From contig JASHSD010000234.1 of NCBI GenBank assembly GCA_030036985.1, positions 1-9,872 of the forward strand: a stretch of 9,872 nucleotides of DNA, written 5' to 3'. Source of the DNA: Bryobacteraceae bacterium. GTDB taxonomy: Bacteria > Acidobacteriota > Terriglobia > Bryobacterales > Bryobacteraceae. The number at the start of each line of letters is the position of its first letter. The stretch's first letter is position 1. The notes below the pieces were generated by a model, which was given only the letters and a program-made list of their open reading frames with translations, made no database searches and was not told the origin of the DNA. Positions 5,781 through 9,872 of the stretch are shown in pieces. Position numbers and translations under genes: made by a program.

Positions 5781-8450
5781 TCAAGCGAGAGACGACGATT
5801 GCTCCTTAATATCGTAGGGCTTGCAGACAAGCTGGACCGCGCGAGCTGCGTCAGTTCGAGAAATTGGGAATGCGAGGCTGGCGGCGAGCCGGCGCGCTAT
5901 CGCTGGCGTAACCACGCCACGCCGGAAGACAGGTCGAAGGCCGCTCGCGTCGAGGCGACGTACAGCAACCTTCAATGCCCCGTCCAGATCGCCGCCTGCG
6001 AGGCGACGTAATGGCTCTGGATCGAGACGGACGGTGACCGCGATCTCCTGTTTCCCGTTCGCATCCTGCACGGGGACATCGAACGGCAGATGAGCAAGAC
6101 GGAACAACATCTGAAGCGGATCAGCTTCCCCTGCCCGCCACGAGGGCAGGCCCGAACCTCGGTCGGCGATCTCGCTCCAGTTCAGAGCAAGCAGTGGACG
6201 GACAAGCGCCAGCACATCTTTGTCGGAGCATTTTCCCCGTACCCAGGAACCGATTTCCTCAAGGGTCGCTTCGCAAGAGGCTACTGGCCAGAGCGGAAGT
6301 TGCGGCGTCTTCTCGCGCGCCGCACTGGACATGCGGGCCCAAATCGAACGACGTCGAACGAGAGCGATCGCATCGGTAACCAGATCCCGACCCATGCAGA
6401 CGTCTTCGGGATCAGGCTCGGCCCGCCCACGATCGTCAAGCCGGAAACGAGGCCGGTCATCGTCAGGATCGACAAGCGGGACGAAGTGTTGCCGAACAGA
6501 GCCCTTGAACGTTCCGTCGTGCTTGTCTGGTGGCCGGTGCTGAGATGCGAGCGCCAGAGCCAACCGTAGCGCAGTTCGCCCGCTATCGCTGCCATCGTCC
6601 ACGGCCACTATCCAGCCGCAACTCAGTTTAGGCAGGGGCCGTCGTGACGGATTCTTACCCGAGCGCAAAAGAGCAAATTCCGCGCTCCCGAGGGTGATGA
6701 GTAGTTCACGCCATTCCGTTGGAGTCGCATCGTGTCGGCAGACGGCGAAGAGAGCTTCTTGCGTTTGCCGTGCGATCGCGCCAAGGCTGACCGGCACGTT
6801 ATTATCTTTAGTTCGTCTGGCAAACCATGTGAGGCGGTCGATCCAGGGCGCAACCTCTTCCAGGAGTATTTGGTGGGACCGCGAAGTCACCCTGAACCGA
6901 CCGACGGAAACCGCGAGGTTCGATTGACCGTTGCGCTCAAGGTACGCAAACCGCTGCAACGAGTCGATTCCACGGGCAAGGCCGAGTCGTGCTGTCGCGC
7001 GCACCAGATCCCCAGCTTTTGTCGTGTTGCGACGGCCCACTTGGGCGCGCCCTTCGCGGATCAACTCGACAAACTCGCCGTACTGTAGCGGATGAGACCA
7101 GAGGGGCAACCACTGCTCACCTCGGGGAGAGCCTTCCAATTCGGATGCGCTCCCATAACCGGCCGATGCAGCCTCAACCCAGAACGGTGAAGAGACCCGT
7201 GCTCGGCCGACGTCTCCCCGGCGGGTCATGCCCGCGACGAGTGCAACCGCCCCTTCGAGCATGAGCACGAACTCCCAGGGATTCACAGCCGCGCCACCGA
7301 AAAAGCCCGCGCCCATGTTCGTGCCACCCGCTCGTCCAGGGAGAAATTGACCGACGGACTCGTTGAGGAGGAAGTTTGTTGGTTTCCCGAAAACCACAGC
7401 GCGCAACCGATCACGGGTCGCTTCGTGTGCGCGACCGGTGTCGATATCGAAAAGCGTACTGAGATGCCGTCGCAGGTTCCGCGTGAACTCCATCCGACCG
7501 TCATTACCACCCGAACCGAAGAGCGACGTGAATTCGAAGCCTTTCTTCTGCGTCTCGTCGAGCCCGATCGCCGCATCCACCCACTGCTGCCCTTCCTCGC
7601 CCCACTGCGCCCGGAGGTCGGCTATCAAGCGAGCCTTCGTCAAGGATTGCAGATCCTTGAAGCGCTTTTTTGCGTCTTCGATTGGGGCCTTCAGGTCCTT
7701 TGATCTGTTTTTCAGCGTTTTTCGAAGGTTCGTTTTTTGATCCTTGAGATACTGCTTCGCCTCCTTCAAGCGAGCTTGGCCTTCCGCAAGCGCTTCCTTA
7801 GCGGGAGAACCCTTCTTGGTTCCTTTGGCGCTGGTCTTGAGGACGTCAATCGCGGCCTTCAACTTCTCAACGTCCTGTTCCGCTTGAGTCAAACTCGCAT
7901 CGACCAAGTTAGCCGTCATCTCGGCATGAGCTCGCTGCGTGACCCTCTCCGCGTCTCGCAACTCGGCAGGGATATTCGCAAGGGCAACCTCGATGGCACG
8001 GCGAAAGCTCGCAAACCTTGGGGCTCCGGAGGCACCGATCCGGTCGAGTAGAGAATCCCCAATGGCCTCCTCCGTGTCGCCTTCCTCCGCATCCACTACT
8101 AGGTCAGCATCATCGCTCTCTTCTGCTTCGCCAGCATCGGATGTCTTGGACGCGTCGGCGCAATCGAGAGCTTCATCCTCGCTCGCTTTGGCGGGTTTGA
8201 GGGAGTAGAACCCACTCTCCATGTTCCATGGCGCCAGGATCGGAGTAGGCCTGTAATCCTGAAGGAAAAACTGTTCTATGGAGTCCCAGTCGAGTTCGGT
8301 GACCAACACGAAATGTTCATCGCGCCAGAAACCCCGAACGCACGCGTCCTTCTGCTCTGCCAGAAGTCGGAAGGTCCCGAGCGCTGCAAGGTAGGTTGCC
8401 AGCGCGTCAGGAGTAAGCCCTGGCAGTGGATGGACTTGGATCTTGGTCAT
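5781..8450 (-). CDS. csx17: Type I-G CRISPR-associated protein Csx17 (Cas8-like large subunit)
   Basis: Csx17 is the large subunit of the type I-G complex and is expected to recognise the PAM and help recruit Cas3. From the ATG at 8450 the product has 889 residues. Family landmarks are HPLPGLTPDALATYLAALGTFRLL (7-30), ILAPWNMESGFY (71-82), GQFLPGRAGGTNMGAGFFGGAAVNPWEFVL (367-396, glycine-rich), FWVEAASAGYGS (423-434) and the C-terminal block near 840-880. Residues about 89-131 are strongly acidic, and about 176-272 form a lysine-rich, heptad-like helical stretch. Together these look like an insertion between the APWN block and the core, making the protein longer than I expect for the family. 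The ATG overlaps the cas3 stop as ATGA and has GAGG 6 bases upstream. A GTG at 8471 would give 896 residues but is less likely. csb1 follows after 12 bases. Confidence 0.92.
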   Translation of the reverse strand: MTKIQVHPLPGLTPDALATYLAALGTFRLLAEQKDACVRGFWRDEHFVLVTELDWDSIEQFFLQDYRPTPILAPWNMESGFYSLKPAKASEDEALDCADASKTSDAGEAEESDDADLVVDAEEGDTEEAIGDSLLDRIGASGAPRFASFRRAIEVALANIPAELRDAERVTQRAHAEMTANLVDASLTQAEQDVEKLKAAIDVLKTSAKGTKKGSPAKEALAEGQARLKEAKQYLKDQKTNLRKTLKNRSKDLKAPIEDAKKRFKDLQSLTKARLIADLRAQWGEEGQQWVDAAIGLDETQKKGFEFTSLFGSGGNDGRMEFTRNLRRHLSTLFDIDTGRAHEATRDRLRAVVFGKPTNFLLNESVGQFLPGRAGGTNMGAGFFGGAAVNPWEFVLMLEGAVALVAGMTRRGDVGRARVSSPFWVEAASAGYGSASELEGSPRGEQWLPLWSHPLQYGEFVELIREGRAQVGRRNTTKAGDLVRATARLGLARGIDSLQRFAYLERNGQSNLAVSVGRFRVTSRSHQILLEEVAPWIDRLTWFARRTKDNNVPVSLGAIARQTQEALFAVCRHDATPTEWRELLITLGSAEFALLRSGKNPSRRPLPKLSCGWIVAVDDGSDSGRTALRLALALASQHRPPDKHDGTFKGSVRQHFVPLVDPDDDRPRFRLDDRGRAEPDPEDVCMGRDLVTDAIALVRRRSIWARMSSAAREKTPQLPLWPVASCEATLEEIGSWVRGKCSDKDVLALVRPLLALNWSEIADRGSGLPSWRAGEADPLQMLFRLAHLPFDVPVQDANGKQEIAVTVRLDPEPLRRLAGGDLDGALKVAVRRLDASGLRPVFRRGVVTPAIARRLAASLAFPISRTDAARAVQLVCKPYDIKEQSSSLA

Positions 8451-8460
8451 GAAGCACCTC
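8447..8460 (-). promoter_or_regulatory. cas3-csx17 ATGA overlap with ribosome binding site
   Basis: The csx17 ATG (8450-8448) and the cas3 TGA (8449-8447) share the four bases ATGA. GAGG at 8457-8460 lies 6 bases before the ATG, inside the end of cas3. This is the classic layout of translational coupling and fixes the csx17 start. Confidence 0.7.
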
Positions 8461-9872
8461 GTCGGCTCCACTTAGTGGATGCCCGCGGCACGGCATGCCC
8501 TTTCGCTTGCTGTGTGATGCTGGCCGCCTCCGGCCGCGATACGGAGGCATCGACGGTTTGTCTGATCCAGTTTCGGAGATCGGCATCCCGGTCTGGTGCA
8601 TCCGGTGTCGCAGGCACTTCCACCAGATCCTGAGAAATGCGCGAGTCCAGCGGGAGCGCGATCTGCGAGGCGCGCACGTCCGCAACCCGCATTAGAGTTT
8701 CCAACCATGCCAGTTGGAAACTGCCGTAATGCTGGCGCAAGGCCAATACACGTTCCACCCAACTCGGGCCGTAGCGGTTCGACAGCCCGAGCTTGGCCGG
8801 ATATAGGTGGAGCCGCACATGGGGAAACTCGAATTCGTTCTGTCCTGTATCGGCGAGGAGCAGCGCGGGGATCTCGTCTCCGTCCCGCACCCCGCGAATA
8901 GGCAAGCTTCCGTCTTTGGCCGCGTTCTCCTGGTCACGCGGGCTCATAGGCAAGGTTGCACGAACTTTCCCATGGTGGGACATCACGAGATACAGAAAGA
9001 GATTGAGCGTAGTCTCATCTAGCCCGATGAGGTCGGAGAGAATTCCCTCTGATTGAAGGATGCGATCATCGGATTCCGGAAGTTCCCGGCCGACGGTCTT
9101 GTCAAGAACTTCTTCGCGGCCTCCCTGAAGAGCGGGGTGGGTAGGATGCGCTCGCCAGACAAGCTCGATGATCGCCAGGGCGCTGGCCAGTTCATGTCGA
9201 AATCCCGGGCGCTTGCACGCCGGGCTATGGTCGTAGAGGTTACGAACGCCATGCCAGCGTCCCTTCGGAGCCTTGGCTAGCGGCGTACCGGGAGAGATGC
9301 CGTTCCGATCCCTGATCGCACCGGCAAAAGCTAGGTGGGCCTTGCCGATATCATGCGCGGTCCCAACCAACGCCATCAGCTTCTGAAGGCCGATATCATT
9401 GGGTGTAAGCGCAGCGATGATTTTCTGACTTTCGATTGCGACTTCGGATCCGTGCGTCGCAATCGTCTTGTATTGGCAATCACTGGTGCCCAGGCCTTCA
9501 CTGAGTTCCTCCTGCTCGTCTGCCTCATCGGCCGCGTCAGACGCGCTCATCGCGCGTGTATGCGCGGCCTCCACCGGAACCGGGCCAGTGTTTGGCTTTC
9601 CCGTGAAGCCGATCCGAATGTCATAGCCACCCGCGCTGGCCTCGACGAGGATGCTCTGTCCAGGAAAAATGTGGCGTTCCTCAAGCCGCTCCCAGTTGCC
9701 GTCGAGATAGCTCCATACCCACGCACGTGGGCGAGCCTTTTGCGAACCAGCAACGGACTGTTCTTGCTCAGGCTCTCCTTCCTCGGCACTCCGTTCCCCG
9801 GCGGCCAGGAGCCAACCCCGGGCTTCGCCGACCGGAACGCGACAGAGAGCGTCGTGAGCGGGGCGAAGCCGC
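8447..9872 (-). CDS. cas3: Type I-G CRISPR-associated helicase/nuclease Cas3, C-terminal part with HD nuclease domain (5' end beyond window)
   Basis: Cas3 unwinds and degrades target DNA bound by the surveillance complex. The frame is open from the right edge to the TGA at 8447-8449 without a stop, giving about 475 residues, so the GTG at 9574 is internal and not the real start. In type I-G Cas3 the HD domain follows the helicase, which matches this layout. Before the HD domain is PGQSILVEASAGGYDIRIGF (around 9602-9664), like the linker motif of I-U/I-G Cas3. Counting from the internal GTG, HD nuclease residues are H41 in ATHG, H74-D75 in AHDIGK (9350-9355), H127 in FRHELAS, H200-H201 in SHHGK, and D299 in RVADVR, so the nuclease site looks intact. 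Two acidic linkers lie at about 9758-9784 and 9488-9547. The helicase half, with its ATPase motifs, lies outside the window. csx17 overlaps the stop. Confidence 0.9.
   Translation of the reverse strand, partial: RLRPAHDALCRVPVGEARGWLLAAGERSAEEGEPEQEQSVAGSQKARPRAWVWSYLDGNWERLEERHIFPGQSILVEASAGGYDIRIGFTGKPNTGPVPVEAAHTRAMSASDAADEADEQEELSEGLGTSDCQYKTIATHGSEVAIESQKIIAALTPNDIGLQKLMALVGTAHDIGKAHLAFAGAIRDRNGISPGTPLAKAPKGRWHGVRNLYDHSPACKRPGFRHELASALAIIELVWRAHPTHPALQGGREEVLDKTVGRELPESDDRILQSEGILSDLIGLDETTLNLFLYLVMSHHGKVRATLPMSPRDQENAAKDGSLPIRGVRDGDEIPALLLADTGQNEFEFPHVRLHLYPAKLGLSNRYGPSWVERVLALRQHYGSFQLAWLETLMRVADVRASQIALPLDSRISQDLVEVPATPDAPDRDADLRNWIRQTVDASVSRPEAASITQQAKGHAVPRASTKWSRRGAS

Noticed and set aside
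8447..9574. A separate HD-only Cas3'' gene starting at the GTG at 9574
   Set aside because: The frame is open to the window edge and encodes the linker motif seen before the HD domain of type I-G Cas3, so the GTG is internal to a fused helicase-HD gene.
1..9872. CRISPR array or tRNA/rRNA gene in the window
   Set aside because: I found no regularly spaced direct repeats of 25-40 bases, and no cloverleaf or rRNA-like sequence; nearly all of 412-9872 is protein-coding.

Overview
The window is a GC-rich bacterial defence locus. The codon use does not let me name the organism. Its core is a minus-strand operon with the interference genes of a type I-G (formerly I-U) CRISPR-Cas system. Read right to left these are cas3 (C-terminal part only, running off the right edge), csx17 (large subunit, Cas8-like), csb1 (Cas7-like backbone) and csb2 (Cas5-Cas6 fusion). 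The genes are packed tightly: cas3 and csx17 share a 4-base ATGA overlap, csx17 and csb1 are 12 bases apart, and csb1 and csb2 are 13 bases apart. Each of the three downstream genes has a purine-rich ribosome binding site just before the start I chose. Together they should encode a Cascade-type surveillance complex (Csx17, Csb1, Csb2) and the Cas3 helicase-nuclease that destroys the target. The operon promoter and the Cas3 helicase half lie outside the window.

No CRISPR repeats and no cas1, cas2 or cas4 are visible. In many type I-G loci the adaptation genes follow csb2. Here csb2 is followed after 19 bases by a convergent plus-strand gene (about 412/535 to 3192). That gene encodes the rear half of a large superfamily II helicase: a RecA2 domain with motifs V and VI, a cysteine-rich middle, and a DUF1998-type C-terminus. 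The RecA1 domain with Walker A and the DExH box is missing. The reading frame continues upstream of its first GTG with protein-like sequence before meeting a stop at 409-411, so the gene looks truncated at its 5' end. Related helicases occur in DNA-repair and phage-defence systems (MrfA, DISARM and Dpd are the comparisons I considered).

Positions 1-411 hold no gene I can support. They contain two GC-rich hairpins and a cluster of four GGCGCC palindromes. The most notable points are the headless helicase with an abrupt left junction, an acidic tract plus lysine-rich coiled coil inserted in Csx17, acidic linkers in Cas3, and the absence of an adaptation module at its usual place.
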